DNA of 64,000 nt from Candidatus Neomicrothrix sp. UBA2983 (GCA_002346745.1 DEAL01000008.1:30169-94168), one strand, 5' to 3'; positions 21,012-29,816 are shown, numbered from the stretch's first letter. Notes: generated from the sequence alone by a model not told the origin. Numbers and translations are program-made.

Positions 21012-22625
21012 TCACGTCACGTCCGCCATCAGGATCGGCGGGTTCTTGAGGTGGGTGATCGTGGGCTGCGGGCCGACGACGTCGGTCGCCATCTCGAGGG
21101 CGTCCTGGAGGGTTGAGGCCGGCTGGAAGCCCATCCGCCGTACCGCCGCGGTGTCGCCGCCGACGATCATGACCCGGCCGACGTGCTGCATGGCGTGCGC
21201 CCCCCAGTACCACATGTAGAAGGGGTGCACGCCGTGGTAGGCGTACGAGGTGCGGTACAGGTGGATGTACCACTCGTCCTCGGCGAACTGCTTCTCCCAC
21301 TTCTTCTCGATCTCGGCCGGGTCGGTGGTGTCGGCCAGGACCTGCTCGAAGAAGTCGATGTAGCTGGGGTGGTGGACGGGGTGGAACTCCCACGGTGTGG
21401 GGTGTCCCATGATCACGACGCCGCCCTCCCGCACCAGGGGCCGCCCGCGGTACAGGTTGAAGAAGTACCCGAGCCCGAGGCACATCACGAGGATCGGGTT
21501 CATGATCGAGTTGACGTTGTAGGGGCAGATGTAGGGCAGTCCCATGGTGAGGACGTCGGTCTGGCCCTCGACGGGGACGAGGTGCTGCCGGTAGACGTTG
21601 GCGGTGGTGACCTCGTGGACGGCCTCGACCTCGCCGGCCTGCACGGAGGTGAGTTCGTAGGGGGCCAGCCACGACGAGAACGCCTTGCGCTTGGCCGACG
21701 TGGGCAACAGCTTGAGTCCCTGCTGCATGCCCAGGAACGCCGCCCGGTCCTTGGCGCTCCACTCCCACTCGCGCTTCTGGAGCATCGCCATCGGACCCTC
21801 GCGTCCGAAGGTGTTGTTGTTGACGGTGGTCTCGATCTGGAAGATCTTCACGCCGGCGTCGCGGATGACCTTGCCCATGCGCCAGTTGGAGGCGTGCAGC
21901 GCCGAGTTCTCGCGGTCCATGAAGGACTTCGAGTTGTGCATGGTGTGGACGTTGTGGTGGTGCCGGAGGCCGGTGTAGCCGGAGAGGCCGGTGGCGGTGC
22001 TCTTGTGGCCGCCGTCCATCGAGACGAGGTTGATGTTGACGTAGACGACGAGGTCGCTCTCGGCGGCCCGGCGGCTGAACTGCACGTCCTCGCCGTGCGG
22101 GGTCTGGCCGAGGACGACCATGCCGTCGGGGTCCTCGGCGTCGTGGTTGTAGAGGCGCCCGGACGGGGCGAAGGCGTCGTAGACGCGGTCGCCGACGGCG
22201 TGGCGCAACTCGTCCTCGGTCATGCGGCGGTGGATGGCGAGCGCGGCGATGAGGTGGACGTCGTCGACGCCGGCCTCGGCGGCCTGGTCTAGGACGGTCT
22301 CGATGATCCGCTGGCGGATGTCGGGTCGGCGCATGGGCGGCAGCGGGAGCGAGATGTCGTCAAAGGCGATGGTGAGCTTCATGCCGGGCCGCAGCAGGGC
22401 GGGCAGCGGCTCGGAGTCGCCCAGCGGGTTGTGGAGGGCGTGCTGGATGGCGCCGTCGGGGTCGGCAAGCCCCTCCAGCGGCTCGGCCGGGTAGATGACC
22501 CTCGAGCGGTCGGCCGGCAGCTTCTCGAGCCGGAAGCCCTCGCCGTGGTGGAACACGATCGGGGGGCTGGTCCGGTCGACGTCGAGGACGAATCCGGGTC
22601 GGGGGGCCAGGTGGCCGTTGCTCAT
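21012..22625 (-). CDS. LarA-like (lactate racemase N-terminal domain) protein
   Basis: This 537-residue protein resembles the nickel-pincer enzyme LarA, which uses a covalently bound nickel cofactor to move hydride at alpha-hydroxy acids. It has AIHRRMTEDELR (H132) like the LarA HRP motif, NHDAED (H161), and GGHKSTATGLSG with K208, a possible cofactor lysine. RHHHNVHTMHN (H222-224) is a histidine cluster. The usual LarA PHxxxGFSGG context is altered (NLVSMDGGHK), so racemase activity is not assured. It is longer than LarA by about 110 residues at the C-terminus. Its ATG overlaps the upstream dehydrogenase stop. Confidence 0.75.
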   Translation of the reverse strand: MSNGHLAPRPGFVLDVDRTSPPIVFHHGEGFRLEKLPADRSRVIYPAEPLEGLADPDGAIQHALHNPLGDSEPLPALLRPGMKLTIAFDDISLPLPPMRRPDIRQRIIETVLDQAAEAGVDDVHLIAALAIHRRMTEDELRHAVGDRVYDAFAPSGRLYNHDAEDPDGMVVLGQTPHGEDVQFSRRAAESDLVVYVNINLVSMDGGHKSTATGLSGYTGLRHHHNVHTMHNSKSFMDRENSALHASNWRMGKVIRDAGVKIFQIETTVNNNTFGREGPMAMLQKREWEWSAKDRAAFLGMQQGLKLLPTSAKRKAFSSWLAPYELTSVQAGEVEAVHEVTTANVYRQHLVPVEGQTDVLTMGLPYICPYNVNSIMNPILVMCLGLGYFFNLYRGRPLVREGGVVIMGHPTPWEFHPVHHPSYIDFFEQVLADTTDPAEIEKKWEKQFAEDEWYIHLYRTSYAYHGVHPFYMWYWGAHAMQHVGRVMIVGGDTAAVRRMGFQPASTLQDALEMATDVVGPQPTITHLKNPPILMADVT

Positions 22626-23848
22626 GGCGTGCCCTCCATCAGGCGTTCGCGTTCCTTCTCGCCGCGCAGGTCGAAGGCGACCTTGACGGCTCCCCGGGGC
22701 CCGGCGGCGGCGGCGTGCTCGAGGGCTTCCCGGTATCGGCTCAGGGGGTAGGTGGCCGACACCAGTCGCCCCAGGCCGGCCTCCTGCACGAGTCCGGTCG
22801 CCAGGTCGAAGGTGCGGGCGGTGGTGCCGTCGGGCAGGGTCTCGGTGCCATAGGTGTAGGCACCGACCAGTTCGACCTCGCGGTGCCACAGGGGGGTGAG
22901 CTCGAGGCTGACCGAGCCGGGCATCCCGACGAGCACGATCCGGCCACGGGGCCGGGTGACGGCGAGGGCATCGGTGAGGCTGGCTGAGGAGCCGACGCAG
23001 TCGACGACCACGTCGGCGCCGCCGCTGAGCCGGTCGACGGCGCCGTCGTCGCCGGACGTGCTGACGGCCCGGGTGCCGGCGGCCCGCCGGACCGCCCGCC
23101 GGACCTCGCCCGGGCCGACGACCAGGTCGGCGCCGAGTTCGGCGGCCAGACGGCGCTGGGTCGGGTACTTGGCGGTGGCCACGATCGTGCGGGGTGCGGC
23201 GAACGCCCGGGCGGCGGCGATGGTGAGCAGGCCGAGCGTGCCCGAACCCAGCACGGTGACGACGGCGTCGTCGGGGATGTCGGCGAGGAGGGCGGCGTGG
23301 ACGGCGCAGGCGGTTGGCTCGACCATCACGGCTGCCTCGTCGTCGAGGGCGTCGTCGACCGGGTGGAGCTGACTGGAGTGGGCGGAGAAGGCCGTGGCCC
23401 AGCCGCCGCCGGTGTCGTGGCAGGAGCCGGTCTGGATGCCGGGCTCGAGGTCGCCGAACGTGGTGTGTTCGCAGTTGCCGAGCCGTCCGTCGGCGCAGGA
23501 ACGACAGGTGGGGGCGAGGTTGCGGCTGACGCAGCCCAGCACGGGTTCGAGCACGACGCGTGTGCCGTCCTCCCGGTCGCCGACGACCTCGTGGCCGGGC
23601 ACGAACGGGAACGACACGAGTGGTTCGAAGTAGCGGGCGGAGCGGCCGTCGATGGTGGCCAGGTCGGAGCCGCAGATGCCGGACAGCCGGGGTAGGACCC
23701 TGACCCAGTCGGGACCGGGCGGCGCCGGCGGTTCGAGGTCGGCCAGCCGGAGCGGGCCCACGCCGGCACCGCCGCCGGGCGTGAGGCTGCCGGCCAGCCG
23801 TGCGGCGGCGTAGCGGGGCAGGTTGCGCCGGAACTGGAGCGCCTTCAT
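22622..23848 (-). CDS. Zinc-dependent alcohol dehydrogenase (MDR superfamily)
   Basis: A 408-residue medium-chain dehydrogenase. The catalytic zinc region is GICGSDLATIDG with PFVPGHEVVGD. The structural zinc cysteines are in VLGCVSRNLAPTCRSCADGRLGNC (given here as separate Cys spaced over 24 residues). The NAD(P) motif is VLGSGTLGLLTI. The C-terminal YGTETLPDGTTARTFDLA segment is long for the family. The ATG at 23848 overlaps the stop of the reductase-HAD gene, and its stop overlaps the LarA-like start, so it sits in the middle of the operon. The substrate is unknown; an alcohol or hydroxy acid connected with the LarA-like product is plausible. Confidence 0.85.
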   Translation of the reverse strand: MKALQFRRNLPRYAAARLAGSLTPGGGAGVGPLRLADLEPPAPPGPDWVRVLPRLSGICGSDLATIDGRSARYFEPLVSFPFVPGHEVVGDREDGTRVVLEPVLGCVSRNLAPTCRSCADGRLGNCEHTTFGDLEPGIQTGSCHDTGGGWATAFSAHSSQLHPVDDALDDEAAVMVEPTACAVHAALLADIPDDAVVTVLGSGTLGLLTIAAARAFAAPRTIVATAKYPTQRRLAAELGADLVVGPGEVRRAVRRAAGTRAVSTSGDDGAVDRLSGGADVVVDCVGSSASLTDALAVTRPRGRIVLVGMPGSVSLELTPLWHREVELVGAYTYGTETLPDGTTARTFDLATGLVQEAGLGRLVSATYPLSRYREALEHAAAAGPRGAVKVAFDLRGEKERERLMEGTP

Positions 23849-26175
23849 CGTGCCCGGGCCTTCGGCGGGGCGAGTGGGAGGGGGTTGCGGTGCATGCCCG
23901 GTGACTTGCGGAAGTCCTCCACCAGCCACCCCCGCTTGCGGGCGATGGCGGCGAGGCGGGTCTCGGGGTTGACGGCGACGGGGAAGCCGACCGTCTCGAG
24001 CATGGGGAGGTCGCTGGCCGAGTCGGCGTAGGCGATGGACTCGCGCAGGTCGTGGCCGTACTCGTCGGCCAGGTCGACGAGGGCCTGGTAGCGGGCCTCG
24101 CCGGTGGGCGGGACGGCGGTGAGCTGCCCGTCGTAGGCACCGTCGGCGGTGCCGAGGCGCGCGCAAACGACGTCGTCGAAGAGCGGCCGGAGGGGCTCGA
24201 TGACGAAGTCGAGGGCGCCGGTGATGAGCACGGTGCGGTGGCCGAGCGCACGGTGCTCCCGGACGCGGCGGATGGCTGCCGGGAAGGACTTGGCGAGGAG
24301 CAGCTCGCTGACGTGCTCGAGGGCATCCTCGGCGATCTGGTCGACCGGGGCGCCGTCATAGCGGCGGTAGAAGTAGCGCAGGAAGTCGCTGCGGTCCTTG
24401 CGGTCGAGGGCCAGCAGGCGGGGCGCCTCGGCGACCGTCTTGAGCACGAACCGGAGGCGGTCGCGGCTGTCCAGCCGCCGGCTGGCCAGCCACGAGTAGG
24501 ACGCCACCACGTTGGAGGCGATCAGCGTGTTCTCGAGGTCGAAGGCGGCGAGGTGCCGGTCGGGGGAGAGGATCTGGCCACGCAGTCGTTGGGAGCGGCT
24601 CTGGCCGCCCCGGGTGGGTGGCCGCATGGGCGCCCTGGCGGCCTTGACGACCGACGGCAGGTGGACCTCGGGGGCGTAGCGGTCCCAGTCGACGACCCGG
24701 GGGTCGAAGGCGAAGGCGGCCCGGTCGGCCTCGTCGAGGCCGTCCCAGAGGGCGAGGAGGCGGTCCAGGCCGTAGACGGCCTCACACTCGGCATAGGCGC
24801 CGTAGAGGTCGACATAGCCCATCGCCCGGTCGACGAGGTCGCGCTTCTCCTCGAGCCTGGCGGCGGTCTCGGCGTGGCGGCCCCGCACGGGCAGCACGTC
24901 GAAGGCCTTCTGGGCCTTGTCGAGCGCCGACCCGGCCCGTTCGAGCTGCTGCTTGACCCGGCCCCGGCCCGGGAACGACCACTGCGGCACGGAGATGGGT
25001 TGGCCGTGCTCGTCGTAGATGGGGTGCTCGGTGAACCACTCCCGGACGAGGTCGACGAGCTTGCCGTAGCGCAGCGGGTTGACGGCGCCGGAGGCGACCT
25101 GGACGATGTCGCCGCCCCGGGGGGCGTCGGCGTCGGGGCCGCGGCCGGCGACGGCGCAGATGGCGGCGACGACGAGGTCGACGGGGATGACGTCGATGGT
25201 GCCCTCGGGGACGCCGGGAAACTCCTTCAGGAGGCCGCGGGCGTAGGAGATGATCACCGGCTCGGCCATGCGGAAGCCGCGGATCCAGCCGGGGACCGGC
25301 TCGGCGAGGGCCGACTCGATGATGGACGGTCGGACGATGCTGACCGGGATGTCGCCGGCGATCTCGGTGAGGGCGACCTCGCCGAGGGCCTTGGTGTAGG
25401 CGTAGGCGTCGGGGAAGCCGAGCGAGGAGGCCCGGGAGCGCCCCGCCTCGGCCATGCGGTCGTCGACCCAGCGGGTGCGGAGCTGCTCGGTCTTGGCGGC
25501 GAGGGCGGGCGTGCCGGCGGCGCCGATCTCCTTGTGGGCGGCCTCGCGGAACTCTGCCAGCTTCTCAGGGGTGCGGCTGGCGGTCTCGGTCTCGGTGCGG
25601 ATGCGCCGGGCACTGTCGACCTCGGTGCGCCAGTCGACGTCGACGAAGAAGGGGCTCTGGTCGACGGGTTCCTCGGGGGCTGCGCCGCGGCGGCTGCCGG
25701 CCACGTAGCAGGTGGAGACGGCGACGAGGTGGGGGGTGGTGCCGAGGTCGTGGAGGGTCTCGGCGATGCGGGCGGCGCCGAGCAGGTTGATCTCGACGGC
25801 CTGGTCGAGGGGGGAGTCGAAGCTGACGGCAGCGGCGGAGTGGATGAACAGGTCGCAGGTTGCCAGGACGGCCCGTCCGTCGTCGTCGAGGCCGAGGCCG
25901 TCCGCGGTGACGTCGCCGGCCACGGCGGTGATGCGCCGGTCCGCCATGGCGGCGAACGCCTCGCTGCCGAGTTCGTTGCGGAGGCGGTCGAAGGCGTCGT
26001 TGTGGAGGATGTCCCGGTCGACCCGGCGCTGGGCGCCCCGGCGGCCGGGCCGCACGATGAGGACCAGTTCGCAGTCGGGGACGCGGCGCAGGAGCCGCTC
26101 GACGAGCGCGGTGCCGAGAAAGCCGGTGCTTCCCGTGATGGCGATGCGGCGCCCCGCCAGCGACTCGGCGATCAT
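23845..26175 (-). CDS. Fatty acyl-CoA reductase fused to HAD-IB phosphatase-like domain
   Basis: This 776-residue two-domain protein begins with an NAD-binding_4/male-sterility reductase domain: ITGSTGFLGTALVERLL at the N-terminus and Y258-x3-K262 in DAYAYTKALGE. Such domains reduce acyl-CoA to aldehyde or alcohol. After residue about 540 comes a HAD-IB domain with motif I AFDLENTL (D546, E548), LITGALDFV and AYADSASDLPML. The second motif I Asp is replaced by Glu, so phosphatase activity may be reduced or changed. It heads a four-gene operon and faces a TetR gene across two operator-like palindromes. Confidence 0.87.
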   Translation of the reverse strand: MIAESLAGRRIAITGSTGFLGTALVERLLRRVPDCELVLIVRPGRRGAQRRVDRDILHNDAFDRLRNELGSEAFAAMADRRITAVAGDVTADGLGLDDDGRAVLATCDLFIHSAAAVSFDSPLDQAVEINLLGAARIAETLHDLGTTPHLVAVSTCYVAGSRRGAAPEEPVDQSPFFVDVDWRTEVDSARRIRTETETASRTPEKLAEFREAAHKEIGAAGTPALAAKTEQLRTRWVDDRMAEAGRSRASSLGFPDAYAYTKALGEVALTEIAGDIPVSIVRPSIIESALAEPVPGWIRGFRMAEPVIISYARGLLKEFPGVPEGTIDVIPVDLVVAAICAVAGRGPDADAPRGGDIVQVASGAVNPLRYGKLVDLVREWFTEHPIYDEHGQPISVPQWSFPGRGRVKQQLERAGSALDKAQKAFDVLPVRGRHAETAARLEEKRDLVDRAMGYVDLYGAYAECEAVYGLDRLLALWDGLDEADRAAFAFDPRVVDWDRYAPEVHLPSVVKAARAPMRPPTRGGQSRSQRLRGQILSPDRHLAAFDLENTLIASNVVASYSWLASRRLDSRDRLRFVLKTVAEAPRLLALDRKDRSDFLRYFYRRYDGAPVDQIAEDALEHVSELLLAKSFPAAIRRVREHRALGHRTVLITGALDFVIEPLRPLFDDVVCARLGTADGAYDGQLTAVPPTGEARYQALVDLADEYGHDLRESIAYADSASDLPMLETVGFPVAVNPETRLAAIARKRGWLVEDFRKSPGMHRNPLPLAPPKARAR

Positions 26176-26186
26176 GGCGGACTTTC

Positions 26187-26217
26187 TACCAGATGGTAGA
26201 GGGACTTACCAGATGGT
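26187..26217. promoter_or_regulatory. Tandem TetR operator pair
   Basis: TACCA-GA-TGGTA occurs at 26187-26198 and TACCAGATGGT again at 26207-26217, 20 bp apart (two helical turns). They fill the 66-bp gap between the reductase-HAD start (26175) and the TetR ATG (26242). Each has inverted arms and would overlap promoter elements in both directions. This is the classic layout for a TetR repressor controlling itself and its divergent operon. Confidence 0.75.
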
Positions 26218-26241
26218 CAGGAACTGGACTACGGTGCGTGC

Positions 26242-26928
26242 ATGGTCGAGACGACACGGCTTCGGGAGACGGTGCGCGAAACGGTCCGCGACACCGTCCG
26301 GGAGACGGTGCGGAGCGCCGGCCGCACGACCGGCCGCGGCGCCGAGACGAGGGAGCGCATCCTCGACGCCGCCCTCGAATCGTTCGGCACGATCGGCTAC
26401 GACGGCACCTCGCTGGACGACCTGGCCGCCGGCCTCGGCATCCGCAAGCAGACGATCCTCTACCACTACGTCAACAAGCGGGGGCTGCTCGGCGCCGTCG
26501 TCGACCGCAGCGCCGGCGACCTGACCGCCGCCCTCCTCGAGGTGCTCGAGGAGGAGGCCACCGACTGGCAGCGGGTCGAGGCCCTGGTGCGCACGGTGTT
26601 CCGCGTGGCCCTGGAGCAGCCGCTGCTGCTGGGCCTGCTGCGCGAGGTCTCCCGACCGGGCTCGCCGGCCGCCCCCCGGCTGCGCAGCACGATGGGGCCG
26701 CTGCTCGACCGGGCCATGGCCTGGATGAACCGCGAGATGGAGACCGGCCGGATGCGCCGCACCGACCCGCAGCTGGTTCTGCTCAGCGCCTACTCGACGG
26801 TCGTGGGCCTCGCCACCGAGATCGAGGTGCTGCGGGCCGCCGGCCTCGAGCCCACCGCGCGCACCGTCGTCACGCGGCGCCGCGAACTGCTGCGTTTCCT
26901 GCGCACCTCGCTCGATCCCCAGCGCTGA
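26242..26928 (+). CDS. TetR/AcrR family transcriptional regulator
   Basis: A 228-residue repressor. After a charged N-terminal extension comes the TetR HTH: RERILDAALESFGTIGYDGTSLDDLA, then GIRKQTILYHYVNKRGLL (given in parts). The ligand-binding domain follows. The N-terminus repeats ETVR or DTVR four times (26266-26313, 12-nt units), perhaps a helical DNA-contact arm. TACGGT at 26230-26235 lies 6 nt before the ATG, so the mRNA may be leaderless. The two palindromes next to it are its likely targets. The ligand may be an acyl-CoA, given the operon, but this is inference. Confidence 0.92.
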   Translation: MVETTRLRETVRETVRDTVRETVRSAGRTTGRGAETRERILDAALESFGTIGYDGTSLDDLAAGLGIRKQTILYHYVNKRGLLGAVVDRSAGDLTAALLEVLEEEATDWQRVEALVRTVFRVALEQPLLLGLLREVSRPGSPAAPRLRSTMGPLLDRAMAWMNREMETGRMRRTDPQLVLLSAYSTVVGLATEIEVLRAAGLEPTARTVVTRRRELLRFLRTSLDPQR

Positions 26929-26951
26929 CCCGGTCGGGAACGCCCCGTCGC

Positions 26952-28055
26952 TCAGTGGCGGGTGTTGCGGCGCCGCCGGGCGTGGCGCTCCACGGCCAGG
27001 TCGACCAGGCGGTCGATGAGCGCCGGGTAGTCGAGGCCGGCCTTCTGCCAGAGCCGCGGGTACATCGAGATCGGCGTGAAGCCCGGGATGGTGTTGACCT
27101 CGTTGAGCACGGGGCCGCGGTCGTCATCGGGGAGGAAGAAGTCGACCCGGGCCATCCCCGAGCAGCGCAGCGCCTGGAACGCCCGGGCGGCCAACTCCTG
27201 GAAGCGGACGACGGTCTCGGCGTCGAGGTCCGGGTCGTCGAGCAGCTCGGCGGCGTCGGTCTCGTACTTGTCGGCGTAGTCGTAGAACTCGGCGCCGGGC
27301 CGGATCTCGCCGGGTCCCGACACCTGCGGTACCCGGTCGCCCAGCACCGACAGTTCGATCTCACGGCCGACGATCGCCTCCTCCACGACCAGCCACTCGT
27401 CGTAGGCGGCGGCGGCCTTGAGGGCCACCTCGAGGGTGGCGGCGTCGGTGGCCCTCGACACCCCGATGGAGGAGCCCAGGTTGGCGGGCTTGACGAAGAC
27501 CGTCGGTCCGAGGTCGGCGAGCAGCGACTCGACGAGGGCGGCGAGCGTGTCGGTGCCCGGGGCGCCCAGGTCCTCAACGTGCAGCCCCCGGTACCTGGCC
27601 TGGGGGAGTCCGTGCTGGGCCAGCACCTCCCTGGCGGCCAGCTTGTCCATGGCCAGCGCGGAGCCCAGCACGCCGGCGCCTACGTAGGGCACGTCGGCCA
27701 CCTCGAGTAGGCCCTGGACGGTGCCGTCCTCGCCGAGGGGGCCGTGCAGCAGGGGGAACACGACCACTGGTCCGGCGGCGGCCAGTTCGGCGAGCCGGGG
27801 GAGCGGGTCCCAGGCTGGCCCGGAGGGATCGAGGGCATCGGGGAGGTCACCGGCGGCGTGGGCGTCGGCGGCCGCCTCGGCCAGCGACCAGGAGCCCTCG
27901 CGGTCGATGCCGACCGGCACGATGTCCAGGTGCGCCGTGTCCACGGCGGCCAGCACGTGCCGGGCCGACACGCACGACACGTCGTGTTCGGCGCTGCGTC
28001 CCCCGAACAGCAGGACGAGCGTGCGCCTCGGGGTGGCGTCGTCGGTGGATGCCAT
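26952..28055 (-). CDS. ddl: D-alanine--D-alanine ligase
   Basis: Ddl joins two D-alanines with ATP for the peptidoglycan stem peptide. The 367-residue ATP-grasp enzyme shows LLFGGRSAEHDVS at the N-terminus, PLLHGPLGEDGTVQG, the ATP-binding FVKPANLGSSIGVS, and the metal-binding end VLNEVNTIPGFTPISMYP. The ATG at 28055 is chosen because TACGAT lies exactly 6 nt upstream; the longer open frame before it is not protein-like. It is back to back with murF, whose enzyme uses the Ddl product D-Ala-D-Ala. Confidence 0.95.
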   Translation of the reverse strand: MASTDDATPRRTLVLLFGGRSAEHDVSCVSARHVLAAVDTAHLDIVPVGIDREGSWSLAEAAADAHAAGDLPDALDPSGPAWDPLPRLAELAAAGPVVVFPLLHGPLGEDGTVQGLLEVADVPYVGAGVLGSALAMDKLAAREVLAQHGLPQARYRGLHVEDLGAPGTDTLAALVESLLADLGPTVFVKPANLGSSIGVSRATDAATLEVALKAAAAYDEWLVVEEAIVGREIELSVLGDRVPQVSGPGEIRPGAEFYDYADKYETDAAELLDDPDLDAETVVRFQELAARAFQALRCSGMARVDFFLPDDDRGPVLNEVNTIPGFTPISMYPRLWQKAGLDYPALIDRLVDLAVERHARRRRNTRH

Positions 28056-28129
28056 GGCCAGATCGTACGGTCGGGCCACCGGTCCGGGGTGGCACCGCTC
28101 GGGGCGCCGGGACTGGGAGACTCCCACCC

Positions 28130-29428
28130 ATGCGCTTCCGGGCCTCACAGGTGGCCATCGCCGTGGGCGGCGAGCTGGTCGGCGACGACGTGTGGCTGGA
28201 CGGTGCCACACAGGACTCGCGAGAGGTCGCGTCCGGCTCCCTGTTCGTGCCGCTTCTCGCCGAGCGGGACGGCCATGAGTTCGTCGAGGCGGCCATGTCG
28301 GCCGGGGCTGGTGCCCATCTGACGGCACGCGACCCCGGGTCGGGCACCGCCGTCCGGGTGGCCGACACGGGGGCGGCGCTGCTGGCCCTCGGCGCTGCAG
28401 CGAGGGACTCGCTGGACGGCCCGGTGGTCGGCATCACCGGCTCGGTGGGCAAGACCTCGGTGAAGGACCTCACCCGGGCCGTGCTGGCGAGGGTCGGCCC
28501 GGTCCACGCCAGCGAGCGGTCGTTCAACAACGAGATCGGCATGCCGCTCACGCTGCTGAACGCCCCGGCCCACGGGCCCGTGGTCGTGGAACTGGGGGCC
28601 CGCCACGTCGGCGACATAGCGTCGCTCTGCGGGGTGGCCCGCCCGGACGTGGGCGTGCTGACCACGGTGGCGGTCGCCCACACCGGCGAGTTCGGGTCGC
28701 TCGATGCGGTGACCCGCACGAAGGGCGAGCTGTTCGACGCCCTCCCGAGTGACGGCTGCGCCGTCTACAACGCCGATGTGTCGGCGGTCGTCGAACAGGC
28801 CGGCCGTGCGCGCTCGCAGCGGCTCTCCTTCGGGGACGCGGGCGAGGTCCGGGCCCGCGACGTCACCGTCGACGACGACCTGCGGGCCTCGTTCCGGCTG
28901 GAGTCGCCGTGGGGGCGGATCGACGTGCGCCTTGCCGTCCACGGCGCCCACATGGTCCCCAACGCCCTCGCCGCAGCGGCTGTTGGCCTCGTGCTTGACG
29001 TGCCGCTGGCCGAGGTGGCCGCCGGACTCGCAGAGGGGCCGGCCTCGGCCTGGCGCATGGCGCTCGGCACGGCGCCCTCAGGCCTGCGGGTCCTCAACGA
29101 CGCCTACAACGCCAACCCCGCCTCGACCTCGGCGGCCCTCGAGGCGCTGGCCGCACTCCCGGTGGACGGGCGGCGGGTGGCGGTGCTGGGGCTGATGGCC
29201 GAGCTGGGCGACCTGGCCGTCGAGGAGCACCTGGCAGTCGCCGCCCGGGTGGCCGAACTCGGCATCGAACTGATGGCCGTCGGCACGGACCTCTACGGCG
29301 TCGAACCGCTGGCCGACGTGGAGGCGGCCGGCGCTGCGCTCGACCTCGGTGGAACGGACGCCGTGCTGGTCAAGGGCAGCCGGGTGGCTGGCCTCGAGGT
29401 GCTCGCCGAGAGCCTGCTGGAGGGCTGA
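28130..29428 (+). CDS. murF: UDP-MurNAc-tripeptide--D-Ala-D-Ala ligase
   Basis: MurF adds the D-Ala-D-Ala dipeptide to the UDP-MurNAc-tripeptide, the last cytosolic peptide step of peptidoglycan precursor synthesis. The 432-residue product has the Mur ATP motif GITGSVGKTSVKD, the ERSFNNEIGMPLTLL segment, and NDAYNANPASTSAALE of the C-terminal domain. The ATG at 28130 has GGGAGA 9 nt before it. It is divergent from ddl across 74 bp, and no other division/cell-wall genes adjoin, so the pair is split off from any main mur cluster. Confidence 0.94.
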   Translation: MRFRASQVAIAVGGELVGDDVWLDGATQDSREVASGSLFVPLLAERDGHEFVEAAMSAGAGAHLTARDPGSGTAVRVADTGAALLALGAAARDSLDGPVVGITGSVGKTSVKDLTRAVLARVGPVHASERSFNNEIGMPLTLLNAPAHGPVVVELGARHVGDIASLCGVARPDVGVLTTVAVAHTGEFGSLDAVTRTKGELFDALPSDGCAVYNADVSAVVEQAGRARSQRLSFGDAGEVRARDVTVDDDLRASFRLESPWGRIDVRLAVHGAHMVPNALAAAAVGLVLDVPLAEVAAGLAEGPASAWRMALGTAPSGLRVLNDAYNANPASTSAALEALAALPVDGRRVAVLGLMAELGDLAVEEHLAVAARVAELGIELMAVGTDLYGVEPLADVEAAGAALDLGGTDAVLVKGSRVAGLEVLAESLLEG

Positions 29429-29447
29429 CCGGCCCCGCCGCCGGACC

Positions 29448-29780
29448 TCAGTCCCCGTCGACGGGCAGCTCGGCCGGCGCCAGTGGCGTGTTGGAGCGGT
29501 TCCACACGGCCAGCTCGTCGGCGTCGCAGGTCCGACAGAGGTGCACCACCTGCATCGACTGGATGGACAACTGGGTGCCCCGCGACTTGTCGACGATCGA
29601 CCGCAGGGCCGCCCGCACGTCGTCGGAGCCGCAGGTGGGGCAGCGGGGCGTGAGGTCCCGGTCCCAGACGAGGCCGCAGCGGCCGCAGGTGACCGTGATG
29701 GTCTCGTCGCCCGACTCGCCCTGCCGGACGCCGGCCAGGTCCTCGTCCTCCCCGCAGCCGGGGCACTCGATCAGGCGCAT
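29448..29780 (-). CDS. Zinc-ribbon hypothetical protein
   Basis: A 110-residue protein with several CxxC knuckles: ECPGCG, TCGRCG, RCPTCG and LCRTCD. It should bind two or more zinc ions and may be an adaptor for nucleic acid or protein. No catalytic motif is seen. On the minus strand, TACGGT lies 8 nt before the ATG, so a leaderless start is possible. It is divergent from the J-domain protein and convergent with murF. It is not a family I can name. Confidence 0.75.
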   Translation of the reverse strand: MRLIECPGCGEDEDLAGVRQGESGDETITVTCGRCGLVWDRDLTPRCPTCGSDDVRAALRSIVDKSRGTQLSIQSMQVVHLCRTCDADELAVWNRSNTPLAPAELPVDGD

Positions 29781-29816
29781 CGGGAGCAACCGTAGCCACG
29801 CCCGTAGGGTTGGCGG

